Below are positions 1 to 13,500 of a DNA stretch of 57,872 bases, in pieces. Under the pieces are notes generated by a model. The model did not search any database, was not told the origin of the DNA, and worked only from the letters and a program-made list of their open reading frames with translations. This DNA comes from Helochares maculicollis (taxonomy: Eukaryota; Arthropoda; Insecta; Coleoptera; Hydrophilidae): the NCBI GenBank assembly GCA_033557835.1, contig JAWQRO010000103.1, positions 1-57,872 on the forward strand, in the 5' to 3' direction. The stretch's first letter is position 1. Each line of letters opens with the position of its first letter. A program made the translations under genes and the position numbers.

Positions 1-249
1 TATATACTGAATAAAACTACCTGCGAATCTACAAAAATGTACAATAAAACCGTAAATACGAACAATATACTCAACAATACAATACGTTCATAGAAAACAA
101 TCAGTTAAAAAATTGATTTCTGAGTAGTCTCTAATATTAAGGGCTTGTTAAAACCTTTCGCATATTACCTAATTTTAAGAAGTAAATTAGTAGCTAGTCC
201 AATTTCACAGTGTAAATTAATACCTAAAATAATAAAAATCTATGCAAGT

Positions 250-775
250 AAAAGACCACTTTCGGGTTTCCAACTTACACAGACCTGCTTTACTAGTTTT
301 CACATTTTTATAACAATTTTGTAATTATTTTTACTCCCAAGTCTACAAAATTGAAATTTTCAAGCACTTCGTGTGCTCCAATCATATTGAAAATTCGTAC
401 CTACCATTTTATCGTAGCATTTAAAAGTTGTACCAAATTTAAACTTAATAGCTTCATTTTAACGACTAGTATATTTGAAAAAATTCAAAACTGTGTGGGT
501 AAACAAATACTTCGGGTGATGCTACATAATTCAAAAGATACAGATCTATTGCGATAATAGCTGTATGCCAAATTTTATCACTCTACCTCAAATGGTCTAA
601 CCGCTATTATGTTGACAGACACATGCAGATAACATGCCAAAAATGGTCAAAATGGATTCAGGGGGCCTCAACACATGAAGATCCGTCAAAATCTGGAGTT
701 TTTTCATGCTCGCAATACCTTGCCTTTACAATACTTTGTATAGTAATACGGGCATGTAACAATACAGTCTAGTAG
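250..775 (-). repeat. Dispersed repeat family A, reversed copy 1
   Basis: Read on the - strand it matches the reference copy at 31170-32140. It includes the palindromic edge (727-745, TACAATACTTTGTATAGTA), the GATTTTGACGGATCTTCA segment, AAAATGGATTCA on the opposite strand, and the ATGATTGGAGCACACGAAGTG block. About half of the full element is present. Confidence 0.75.
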
Positions 776-3700
776 AATTTTTACTAAAGTCGAAAAATTG
801 ATATTAATATTTGTTTAGAAAAAATTGATCGGATATCATCGAGTAATAACATACTCAAACAGAATCATCTGAGAAGACATCTTATTTTTATGATGTCACA
901 AACGTTTCAAATGCTTTAAATGCAGCTTGCTATAGCTTAGTTTGATATGTCCATAGATTAGGTCGATGCTTTTGAATTGAAATACGCGCGTTTTCCAATT
1001 TAATTGTCTTAATGATATATAGTGTGTCACTCACCCAGCATATCATAGTAGTTTAAAATTTCGCATGCTTCTACTAATAGTCTATTTCGAACAGTACTCA
1101 TCTCTTTCAAACTTATTGTTACTGATCGTTTCTACCAAAACAAATAATCAAAGAAGGCAAACTTTATAGCTAGTCGGCATTCTATAATTTTGCACTCTTA
1201 AATTAATGAGTTTTTCTCCATTACCTCTGACATTTTAGATACTACTCCAGAAGTTGGTATTATTGATTGATAAAAACTTTCTCAAGAACTTCGTATGGAA
1301 ATATTTGATTTTGAAAAGTTCACCGCAACTCTTATTGCTCATACATCACTATATTAACTCATTGTAGTCATTTATGAATAATAATAATTTATAAAGGGAT
1401 CCAACTGCTGATTAATTTCAATAACCATACACACTATTTTCTTTTGCAGACATAATCTCTCACTGAACAGTTAAGGTATTGCATTTATTTTATTTGCTGA
1501 TTTTATTATTGAATTGGTAGTTTGAAGTGACCAAGTAACAACCGAGGCAATGAATATCATAGAATGAGACTGGAAAAGGTGTGATTAATAAAAACATTTT
1601 TTAACCACAGGCTTTTCATGGGCTACTGTTGTTTACAGAGAAACAAACCATTTCATTTCATCTTAAGATTACATCAGCTCCTACTTTCATTTTCAGTAAT
1701 TAATTAAAATTTTTCGCGCCCCTGGAGGCATCGCAGCTCATGGCTTAAGGAGCTCTGATAAATTTATCATTAAAAGAAATGCTGCTGTAAAGTTTTTAAG
1801 GCTTCAGTTATAAGAGTAAACAAGAAAGTTCTGAATTAACGTTGACTTGCACCCTCCAAAAAATCTATAAATGCCTTGGACTCACCGCCTGACCCTTTAT
1901 AACCCTTTAATTTGTTATTTTCGCGAAACTGATTGTGTGACAATTGCACAGAGCATTCATTAAAAATTGAAGTATTAATCTTATGAATTTCATGCAAGTA
2001 AGACAGTTTTTGTTGCCTTTTGATTGCCTAATCTACTAAAAATCTTACATATTTCTTTAAAGAAATGCCTGATAAACAGATGTATAAACGTTTGACAAAA
2101 TGTGCACTGTTTAAACACCAACATTTCTTAAAAACGTTTGTGTTTCAACAATAATTCGATCTGTATCTAACGCATGCAAGAAGAGATGTAACAGAGATTC
2201 TGAAGAGAACTTTTTCCGATATAATTAATTAATTATTACGTTTAGAATTTACATGATATTTTGATTGCAATATTGTTAAGTAGTAAGCATTTCGAATTGC
2301 CTCCATCGTCTTCTCGTTACTAAGCATTTGGCATTGGTCAATGTTAAATTAGAGATTCGTAGTTTATCAACATCTGCGCCAATAATTCATGATAACAGAA
2401 AATTATTAGTTACCAAAATTTACATAGTTCCCCTATATTGCTAGTATTTACTTTTAGTTGTGAATTTTAACTCCAAAAATATTTTTCGGAATATTCTAAT
2501 AAATGTAAACTTAAAGTTTTGACAGTCTAATCTACAACATTGTCCATCTGAATTGTGAATATAGACAGTAAATGCAGCCAAAGTAAATAACTTAGAGGAA
2601 AGAGAAAATATCGGTTACATTACGTGAGAGATGAATACCTTCTCGATATCCAAATGAAAGCTTAATTGACAATTATCTGAAAAAATCACCAAAAAATTGG
2701 ATGCAATTTTTGTACTTGTTTCTGGTTCTCAAGATCACTTCTCATATCAACTCATTTCCCATATTCTAATACTCACTAGGCTGTTTTATAGAAGAATTGA
2801 GGTTAAAAATAAGTTCCTGTGAGGCCTAAAACCTCATCTAGTAGTTCAAAAAGCCCTAAAATTGATGGATTTCTAAAATATGATTAATTATTAGTCTTGA
2901 AGAAACAATATCAATTTTATCATATGCAGCCTCAGTAGTTCTTATAAAATCTCACCCTTTCTGAATAAAATTTTTTGAAAATGGCAAAGCCCATAATTCT
3001 CCCACACAGCAATTTTCTTACATCTGTAAGGAAGGATTTCAAACATAGAAGTATTTTTGTAAACAATTATTGTTTTTTCACTTGTGAAACAAAACAATTC
3101 TTTGAATAAATTTGCACAAAACTTTAAAACCTCAGTTTTCCAAAAGGATTTAATTGTCAATTTTCTACTTTGAAGCAACCATCAGGTGTGAGACAGCATT
3201 TCTACAAAACCACTCCATACTTAGATCACAGTAAAATTACTTTGTTGTTCATTTGCCTGCTCTAGTAAAATTTGCTCTCCCCAGCTCAGAGATTTGTATT
3301 GGACGTGGATGACAAGTCTCTATTGGTGGTTTTGGTTGATGCCCGCAAAATGGTTTGTTTCGTGATTACTCTAGTCTCTCAGGTTTTCAATAGCCATGTA
3401 AATACATTGGTGCGTAAAAAACTATAATCGTAGGTGTGCTGTAGTAGAAAATGCAATATTATATAAAAATTACATTTATTTTATGTCAATATGATCGCTT
3501 TTTCACCAAGAAAAATGCACTTACTATCCATTACTCTTCAACAACTAAGCTTCGCTTACTTGGTTTTTGACACATTCCTACTTTCATGCTAAATGAACAG
3601 TTTGGAATTCATAATAATTCAGCCACCAAAGTGTACGAACTGACTCATGGTGTCAGAAAAGTCTCACTTCAGGTTCAGACCACACCACCTTCTTAATGTA

Positions 3701-3949
3701 AAACTTTCATACTTTAATCGAAGGCTTTTCGGCAATCCTATCAGTCCTAGTTATTAACAGTTTTTAAGATATGTACAAAATTATAATGCAACAGCTCTAT
3801 TTTAATCAGTAGTACACTTTAAAAAGCTTATGAGCAACTTAGATTATTTCTAATGGCCCCACATTTCTCTATAGTTCCAATGTTCATTTGTAAATGCTTG
3901 TTTTAGGAAATTATTTAAATATTTGCAATTTATGCAAAAATGTTTGTTC

Positions 3950-4165
3950 CATGACTTACTTGAAAGCATTTTTGAAAATCGTGCAGATAAACAGGCACTT
4001 TCAGTGGTCGTGCATGTCCTAAACCATAATAAATATCAACAGTTCTGGGTCGATAGTCACAGGCCAAATTTCATCACTCCAACTGAAGTGGTCTTAAGAT
4101 CTATCATTTTTACAGGTACACATACACAAAAGCTGCCTAAAATGGTCAACATGTATGTAACACTT
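3950..4165 (-). repeat. Dispersed repeat family A, reversed fragment
   Basis: It shows the blocks 'aaatttcatcactcc', 'aaaatggtcaacatg' and 'cagataaacaggcacttt' in the same order as the other reversed copies. The palindromic edge is missing and the copy is strongly diverged. Confidence 0.5.
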
Positions 4166-4508
4166 TAAAAATGATTCTATTATACCTGAGTAAACGATGG
4201 TTTTAATTGATCTACATAATAAACAAATTTTGGACAAATTCGGCAACCCAATTCATTATTAAATGATTTTCTTGCCTCCGAAAGATATAATATTGGTTAG
4301 ATTTGCTACATTACACTATATTTAGTTTATTTTGTATATATCCAGTACCGCATTGGCAATAAAAAGTATTACCTCGTTTTGTATTGACCAGATGCATGGT
4401 ACGCCCATGGCTTCAATTTGTCAAGAAGCTACACAGTAGTTAACATTTATTTAATTTGTTATTGTAGTCTTAATATATTTTATTGTTGTTATAAGCCTAC
4501 ATAGAACT

Positions 4509-4560
4509 ATGTTAGAATCAAGGGACTTAGATGAAAACAGTTGCAATAGGGAAATAAGCA
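4509..4560 (+). CDS. WASHC4: WASHC4 exon 1 (start codon)
   Basis: An ATG at 4509 opens 17 codons plus one base, followed by a strong GTGAGT donor at 4561. The phase fits exon 2 exactly. The N-terminal residues are not conserved in the family, so this start rests on the splice signals, the phase and a length similar to human. A further upstream non-coding exon is possible. Confidence 0.7.
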
Positions 4561-7500
4561 GTGAGTATGAAAACCTAACCTCAAAATTTGTTTTGATTTT
4601 GGCTTCGCTCCTTCAATCTGCATTTTATTTATTTAGAATATCTTCATGCTTGCAGGAACGATCGGAGAAGGACAATTGCATCACTACAGGGTGTTCTTAG
4701 AAAAATACAACTCGTCCATATCAAAATTCAAACATAAAATTCCTAATTTCTACTGCATTAAATATGCGCCGATACGAATATCCGTAAGCATGTTATATTG
4801 TATCTTGACCGACTTAAAACGACTGACTTCAATGTAAATCTGTAACGATGTATTTAAAATTATCGCGGCTGCTCCCAATATAATTTTAGTACCCTATTGA
4901 CTTTTTACAAAAACAATTCAAATATAAAATTTTGTAAGCCTATATAATTACTTAAAACAATCATTTTTCTATATGCGCATGTGTGGATAAGTCGGACTTT
5001 AATAGCAACTTTTCATTTTAAACTCCATGTATCTAACAATTTCTGGAGAATTCTAATTTTGTAACCATTTTATGGCACCGAAATATTAATCAATTTGTAT
5101 TTTTAATCTTAGCACATGAAAAATCGTGTTTAATAAGTTGTACTCCCCCTAAATTTAATTTTCTTCAAACGAGTAAGCATTTATCACTATTTTCAAAAGA
5201 GAATCCGCTCATCAAATGTACTTAGTTCTATAATGCGCAGCTTTTGAGTCAGAGGCACTTTTATAACAAGTTGATGAGTCAACCCGTCAAGACTGTATTA
5301 TATACCAGTTTATGTTTTGCTGTCACAGCTGTGCCAAACTTGTGCATTCATATTCGACACATACTAGTATCCAAATTGTTAGTTCCTTAGACATACATTT
5401 AAATGGTTATGCTTTACCAATTTATTTTAGACTGAGTCTGAAGAAAAAAAGTCACTACTGCATTTGGTTCATTCAGATAACAAACTATTGAGTCGAATTT
5501 TAGTTAGTCTGGCATCTATTTGCCAAGAAGTTAATTTACTAGTCACAGAAGCACGTGAGGAGTTCTACGAAGACCTTATTACGTATGAAGAAGGTATTCT
5601 ACTCATTAAAACTTATAGATTACAAACAATTGCTTTGTTACTAACATTCATTCATGAGCTTCTTTTTTTGCAGATGCTCGAAAAAGTGTTGAAAACTTAA
5701 AGAAAGTAAGTGAGTTTACAGAAAAACTGTTGGCTATAAATTTTTTCATTAAAAGGTCACAGCAAATTATTTTGCTAACATTGCGACAACTATGTGCCCT
5801 ATTGGGAAAGAAATTTTATACTGGAAGTGATACATCTAATTTTCCTGTAAGTTGCTCAAAAACATATTAGGGTGAACAGTAATCCTTGTTCGGTTTTTAA
5901 CAAAACGGCTGTTTTTAAATTAAAGGAAACTTTATTCAGTAATGTATATTTTACTGTGTCAATAAATGACCATTTGCCATGTATGAGGTAGCTTCATGAT
6001 TCCATCATTTTAAAACTTCTTGATAAAACATTGAGAGTATGCATTTTTCAGACCTCAAAAATTTTAATTTATCTCCCTAAGCAAATTTTGCATAGACCTA
6101 AACAAGGATAACCGAAAACAGCAAGATTAAGTGAATATGGAGTGTTCGTAAGATCATTCCAGCCAAGCACCTCAAATAATTTTTGACGAGTCTACAAAAA
6201 TTGGTGCCGTCAAGCATTGCCCTAATGCAACACAATGCCCGTCTTAAAAATCTTCCTTGGGCTAAACGGTTATCTCATTTACTTTTACAAGTGTTTTTTT
6301 TTTTGTGCAGAAATGATATATTGTTTATGTTGTAGCCATAAAATAATGTTGCTACAACTATTTTCGTATTTGTTTTTACTCAGTAGATTTATTGACTTGG
6401 CTTCATTGCTCGCTAATATTTTTATTTAAATCTACCCTCTTCATTAGTCGGGTTGAACAAAAATTTCTATTTACTTCAAGGCAATATCTGAATTTCAAAG
6501 ACTTCATAAAATAGTACTCTTGGTATTCTGACTGCTGAATTTTAGTACATGTGAATTTTTAGCACATATACAAAATCTTTTTACAAAATTCTTTCTCTGG
6601 GAGATCTGTTGAAGTGCTATTATCTCAAGAGTTCTATTGTATTAATATATAGATAGAAGCGAACAGGGAGATGCCATATGAAACATTTTGAAGATTGATT
6701 CAGCGGTGATCTAATCATGAAGATTCATCAAAATCTAGATTTAATTTAATGATTTTAGCTAGCTCTATAAGTTAAATGTGAATAACCTTGATAATTTTGT
6801 TTGACTTTTAAAATTTGATATGTTGGCAAAACTGTATAATAACTTAGTAAGCCATGTGTATTTGTAACAGATGTGTTATTGCTTTACTTTATTGACAGTT
6901 TCTTATAAGAGTCTTTCAATTCCTTGTTTATTCTTCATAATCATCTTCAATTTCATCTTCTTTTTTCTTCCATACAGCCATCTCAAAACTTTCCTTTCCC
7001 ATGTTGGCAATGCTCCCTCTTCCTCTTTCTCTCTCTCACTCTCTTGCTTTCAATTTCCATACTTCTCAAGCCACACGGTTGCACTACTATCACATATATC
7101 CCATCTTGCTTTTCTGGGGCCTTTTTTTACTTTGATATAGTCAAGTCCTAGACATTTTCATCTTTCAGCCAATCTTTTCTGAGCCACTGCCTGCCTTCTA
7201 TTACTGTTACCCCTAGACAATAAAATATGCTTACTCTTTCAAAATTGTATTTCTATTCTAAGCTGTTTAATTATCCTGAAGTTTTATTGTATTTTATTAG
7301 TTTTTTTAATTTTTTTTTTCATCCAATTATTTCTTGTCCTTTTAGTCTTTAATTTTTCTTGGTGCTTCTTATGGAATTTTTGACGTTTTATGTGTCCTTG
7401 CTATCACTACTGTACCATCGTCATAAATCAGACATTGGTAGGATTTTTTGGTATATCATTTTATTCATTTTTTACATTCCTGTATCACTATACAAAATAT

Positions 7501-10500
7501 AGTAAATCCACGTTTTGATTGCCCGTGAATCCATTTTGACCATTTTCGGCGTATTGTGTGTGTGTATGTAAACACGATAGCGGTCAGACCGTTTGAGGTG
7601 GAGCGATGAAATTTGGCATACTGCTATTATCGCAAAACTCTGTATCAACATTTGAGGCATGTAGGACTACTGGAAGTACCTGCTTACCTACACAGTTTTG
7701 AAATTTTTTCAAGTAAAGTAGTCTTTAAAATTAAGCTATCGGATTGAAATTTCGTGCACATCTTAAATATCACAAAAAACTGACAAATATAAATTTTCAA
7801 CATGATCGGAGCACCAGAAGTGCTATTTTTATGATTTTGAAAATTCCAATTTTAGTAGCCCTTAGAATAAAAAATGTTACAAAAGTGCTAAACATGTAAA
7901 ATATAGCAATAAAAAATAGTTTCGTGTAAATTTGAAAACCGGCAGTGGAACTTTACTGTCATATATTTAATTTTTTAGTTATGAATTTATGTTCTAAAAT
8001 TGGACCCTTCCTTTAGTTATGAATCCACATTTTAAAATTCAAGCCTTCGCAAAGGGTTTTACAAGCGTTCCATATTGCAGACTAGTTAAGGGTATATTTT
8101 TTACGTACAACGTATTGAACATTACATAAAGAAATATTAACAATATTCGGATGATATATATGTACTGCAAAAGAATTGAATATTCCTTATGAATATATTA
8201 ACGTGTTGAGTATAGACATTGAAGTATATGTTAATTATGGATATTAAAAGTTGTGCTTTTAGTTTTGAAGCGCATGTAAGTGTTTGTAGTGTTGTTATTA
8301 ATTATCGCAGGTACTTTCATGCCGTACATATATTTATACGGGGATGTTGAGTGTAGGCACGCCAGATTGGCCTTCAGATTGTTTACCACCACCAAATTAG
8401 TGAAAGTGGGTCTCCCTATCTTAATCCCCACCTTACACAAAACTAATTTTTACCTTTGTCTTCAACCAATACTTTACTTTGTGCATCACTTAATGTCATG
8501 CACACTATTCCATTACCATGTACAGAGAATATCTATTGACAGAATCATATGCATTCTTAAATCTAAAAAAGCTGTCGGCAATGGAAAATTTCCTCTAAGC
8601 TTTGATCTTGGATTTGCTTAATCTGGTCCTAAATTTATACTGGTACTATTCTACAACTGTCTCTTTTTCGTCTAATCTGTTTTTGTTACTCACTATTACT
8701 AAGTCTATAATAATCATGCAGTTGTCTCCTTTTTTGAATATTAAAAATAGCAATTACTTTTTCTAGCCTGCTTGCATTCTTTTCATCGCTCATATTTTTT
8801 ATGCTTGTTGGATATTTAATTTCCTAGACATTTTTCTCAAAATTTTATCATTTACATGTTGTTGTACAATTTTTCCCGGGTACCGTATTTTTTGGGCTCT
8901 AAGAATATGTTTTCTGGCACTCTTCCAGAGCATGTTACTTTCAGTATGTTTTTCTGTTATCTTCAATTTGTGTATCTTGTTCATTTCCCCATTTCTTCTC
9001 CATTTGATGATTATTCATGATAGTCAGCCCACAAAACCTTATATTTTGACAGGTCTTCTAGCCAAAGTCCCACTTTGTTTCAAATAAACAAGTCTATTTC
9101 TTGTCTTTGTTTTGCCTAATCTGTTCTAAAACTATAGCCCACTTCCTCTTCAATTTCTTATAATTCTCTACCCATACCCAGTGTGCGCTATTTTATTTTT
9201 AGCGTTACAATACATTTCCTATCCTTCTCTGTTTTCTCCAATTTGTATATTTAATTATCGTTGCATTTTCTCTGTTTTCTATTACGTTTTGACATTCTTC
9301 ACTGTTTATGCTTCGACTCTTTCTTCTGATTTTAGAATTGTTGCTGCCTTTGTTGTCATTTCTTTAATGTTCTTTATTTGTCTTTTCAATTTCCCCCATT
9401 TGCTTTTATTCTATTGCTAAGCTTTTGTTAGTAAAGTTTCGTTATTCTTTCAACTTTAAACTTTTCCATTTCACAACATATCCTTCATGCCTTTCGGCTG
9501 CTTTCACTACATTTCAAATGTTTTAGCCAGGCTCTTCCCATTAAGTGATTGCTACTTGCGTCCACTTCACTGTAACTCCTCATATTAGTTACCAGTCAGT
9601 TATGTTAGCCCTCAATCATTAAGTGTTCAAGTTGGTTTTCTCTTTTTCCTTAGAATATTTCCACTTCGCTTTATTGGTGCGTTTTTTGCTCGAAAAAGAT
9701 CAATTTACATTGCTTTGCTCGTATTCTCTGTGTACCTATTGTTTGCCTAAATATTGTTTCTTTTCTTATCTTCGAATTGAGATCGCCCATTTTTATTTTT
9801 ATTTTTATATGATATTTTGGCTTCTTATTATAATAATTTTGTTTTTTTCGTTTAAAGGATATTAAAAAAATCATCTAATATTTATTGGCTCAGTTCCACT
9901 AGTATAAACAAATGTGATTGTTCATTCTCAAATATATTACTTCCTAATTGCTTAATATCTTTTACATCCTTCCATAATGGTTTCCTGTTTCTATGTTAGT
10001 CTGAAGTTGCAAAGAATGTTTTCTTTTTTATCCTCATCTGTTTTTATCCCTGTGCCCATTTATTTCACTTTCCATATCATTTTCTTTTACATTACCATGG
10101 TCATCATGCCGTGTCTGTTCCATGGTTTTTCGTCTTGGTTCTTGTTATTCGCTTGATTTGCTTTCGTCCTTGTCTAATCTAAAACTTTTCAGCACTTTTC
10201 TTCCTTACCCTTAAGGCCATGGTTTTGAATGCACAGCATAAATCTGGCCATTGATTATTGTATCTTAGTTGCGCATTCCGTCCTTGTTCTTACTCTTATT
10301 TTAGAAATAGATTCTCGATACTACCTCTGAATGTCTCTACATATACACATAAAAAATATAACTTTAAAACCAAACTTCTTACTTAGAACTAAGTGACATC
10401 TATTAATGCCGAACAAGAATTTCTGTTCCACCAAAGAGAGTAAATTTATTTCGGATACTAAAATTTTTTATTTACAAAATAAACATTTTAGGAACTGTTA

Positions 10501-13500
10501 GAGTGCCTAGCTGATTTATTAGTATGTTTAGTAACACTAGAAAGTTTATTAAATGCTTCTGTTATTCGGGAACATTGGAGCTTATACAAAAGAACAGTTA
10601 AGTCTCTGTACCACAATCCTTCAGAATATGGAGTAACACTAGACCGACTACAATCTTTATACAAGTGCCAAGTGGAGCTAGAAAATTCGCTTCTCTCCGG
10701 AACGATTCTGCAGGTATTCCATAAAACGCAGTGCACGCCCTAAATATACATACGTGTTTATTATTGAAATTTTTAGCATACATTAGAAAAATGCACAGAA
10801 GAAGACGTAATATTTGCCATAAAAAATTGCAGTATATCAAGTGAATTCACAGCATTCATAAACTATTTGCTTGCCGAGCTTGAAAAAGACGAAGACATCA
10901 TCTCCTATTCTCATATGCTGCTTCAGGTTAACGTTCTGTTTGTATTTCATTACCATTTGTTCAGCAACATTGACAAAAAATTGAGCAAACGCCTACTGGA
11001 CGTAAACAAAAAGGTGAGTGGAGGTGAAATAAAAGTTAGGCTTTCTAGTAATTACATTTGCATAGGCTGCAGCATGCACCTTACTAGGCAATATTTTATG
11101 GTACCCGGAAGAATTTCTTTTGAAACACATTCCAACACTAGCAAAGCTCTTAGACAAAAAAACCTGGGCAAACAACAGACAAACACACATATCCAGCCAC
11201 AGCCAATCGTTCTCCAAAGACTCTAACACTTTATGCATGCAGGTAAGCTTACTTAGCCAGGAGTTAGAAAGGGTTTTTTAACATTTGTTTTTATTAGGCG
11301 TGCTTGTGGATGATAGAAGTCGAAGCCTTAGCAAAAACAGACAAAAGCTCTGTAACGGTAGAAGAACTTCAGGATGCTTGTAACTTGCTCATAGACGGCC
11401 TAAAATTAGTTAAAAGAATAAGCGAGCTTCTAAAGTGGATTACGAATTTATTCGCCGACCAAGGAACCCCCATGGGAAAATCAGTTTTGATGTCGCTATG
11501 TAGACTGGTAGAAGTGCTTAAAGGGTTCCATTTTTTGTTCCAAAAGAACATGTTGCCTTTAGTGTACGTCACTTTGCTGATTACACAGCAGTTGACTTAT
11601 AAAGCACTTTCTATTTTAGCGAATATTAAAGTAAGGTTTGGCTAAGTTTTCATTAGTTCACATATTATCATACTTAATTTTATTTAAAGTCACACTTTTT
11701 TAACTTTTTACCATTACTATTATCATTCTATTAGAGTTACTTTCCAATTGCTTTGTCCGTTGCAGTACAAGATGACTAAAATGGTCATGGTAGCTGTTTT
11801 AATACAAGCTACAAGAGTAATGCAATTCACAAGGATTTCTAAGCCATCTAGTTTCGAATTATTTCAACTTTTTATTCGATTTGTTTTTACGACATCATTA
11901 TTTATGCTCTTAATTACTTAGCAATTTCACGTGTAATCTGATTTTAGAGAAATTTCTTGCAAGAAAAATTATACAAAGACGAGCATGTAGATGTCTTGTC
12001 TGCCTTAGTCGTTGCAGAACACGCATTAAAAGGCCCCAACACATTCCAACGTCTCCTGGTGGCCAAACTAGCTTTGTCAGCAAGCGGATTGCCTTCAAAC
12101 AATTTAACTGAAATTAGATCTGTGATAAGTCGCCTAGAATTAATTTGTAATATACATAACTTAATGAGTAAGCTCTGCAACTGTTCATTTCTCTACTGGC
12201 ACCAAGTGTTGCTATCTATTTATTTTACTAAGTTGAATGATCCTAGGGTGGATTTGTCAAGATGCTATGTAAGTACTTTTGATGTGTATGTATAAGGCTC
12301 AACAAATCAAACTAGGCTTAGAAAGAATTTTTCATTCACGTTTCTTAACTATTTTTTCTAGTTTATATTGCAATATGTTTTCATGGAATATTTAGTTAAT
12401 GCATGAACTCTAGTTGTCAAACCAACTGTATATTAACCGTTTTAGTGGTTCGCAGGGCGATCACGCTCTTCCTGTCTGGTGAATAGTGTTGCGATGTTTG
12501 GTCACAATCGTCAAAACAATTACCTGGGCTCTAACTTATGAGTCTGTCAGAGTTTCCTCCGGTAATTACTAATTTACTTTCAAATAATGGTAAACAACCT
12601 GCATAAATAGCAGACTTTCTTTAACATATTGAGTACCATGGTTTATTTTTAACAATATAAAAAAACCTGATTTATGTTATTTATAATAGATAATTGAGGG
12701 TAAGTCAACTATTATGCGCCATGGGGTTAAAAATTTAATTGTAATACAAACAGGAAAGGTTTTTGGTTGAGCTACGAGCCAGTAACTCACTGCTTCATCC
12801 AAGGTAAACCTACAGTCACTTAATGCTTCTTTGTGTGAACCAAACGAAAATTCGATGGGGCAAGATCAGGAGAATACGGAGGATGAACCAGCTGTTAAAA
12901 GTTGAGTTTTTGAAGCATTTCAACAGCATGGGCAGCAGTATCGGGACCACTTTCCTGATAAAGTTCCAGTACTAAGCCTTGTAGGTCCTTACAAACCGTA
13001 AGCAAGATTACCTGTGGATGGTTGGCTATTGAACTTTTTTCTTGCAGGGCGAATTTGGATGTTTCCATTCCATTCGTTGTTGCTTACGCTCCGACTAGTA
13101 ATGATTGACCCATGTTTTGTCACTAGTGACGATTCTGTTTAAAAAGATGTCAAGTTCATTGACATAGCGATCTACATATTTTTGGCAAGTCAAAGCACTA
13201 TTGTTTATGCAAATGTGTGCAGAGGTAATGAGAATTCAACCATGCATGCTCCATCTACGCTTCATGGCGGTAGTGCTAACATAAAGAAAAATATAACCAT
13301 ATTGCAGATATAGTTGATTTACCCTTGTAAAACAAGATTAGTAATGATCATTATTTTCAAAACAGACATGTTTATGAAAATATATGGATATAAGCCTTTT
13401 CTGCATTGTACACAAATTAAATTTGATTGCTTTATAATAGTAATTTTCTAACTACAAACTACGCACTATCATAAATATTAGCCTGAAAGTCTTACTAAAC

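Larger units (their letters stand above)
1..4508. other. Region upstream of WASHC4, no firm gene
   Basis: The stretch is AT-rich. It holds two reversed family A fragments (about 250-775 and 3950-4165), one family B motif (3547-3563) and one exon-like piece at 3285-3382. The WASHC4 promoter should lie near the right end, but no TATA/initiator pair stood out. The short open frames here have no recognisable family. Confidence 0.6.
5847..10491. other. WASHC4 intron 4 (4.6 kb)
   Basis: It holds the family A copy at 7440-8365 and, from about 8640 to 10340, pyrimidine-rich sequence that reads on the - strand like a decayed LINE. Between 5847 and 7439 I see nothing but AT-rich filler. A T-rich, C-rich stretch at 6940-7130 yields long spurious frames. 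Confidence 0.6.

Noticed and set aside
6871..7151. Overlapping + strand frames rich in Phe, Leu and Ser
   Set aside because: The sequence is pyrimidine-rich (TC-repeats), which gives stop-free hydrophobic frames without homology or splice structure.
8280..8621. 113-codon + strand frame
   Set aside because: Its first part is repeat family A, shared with the 31170-32140 copy where the frame is not kept.
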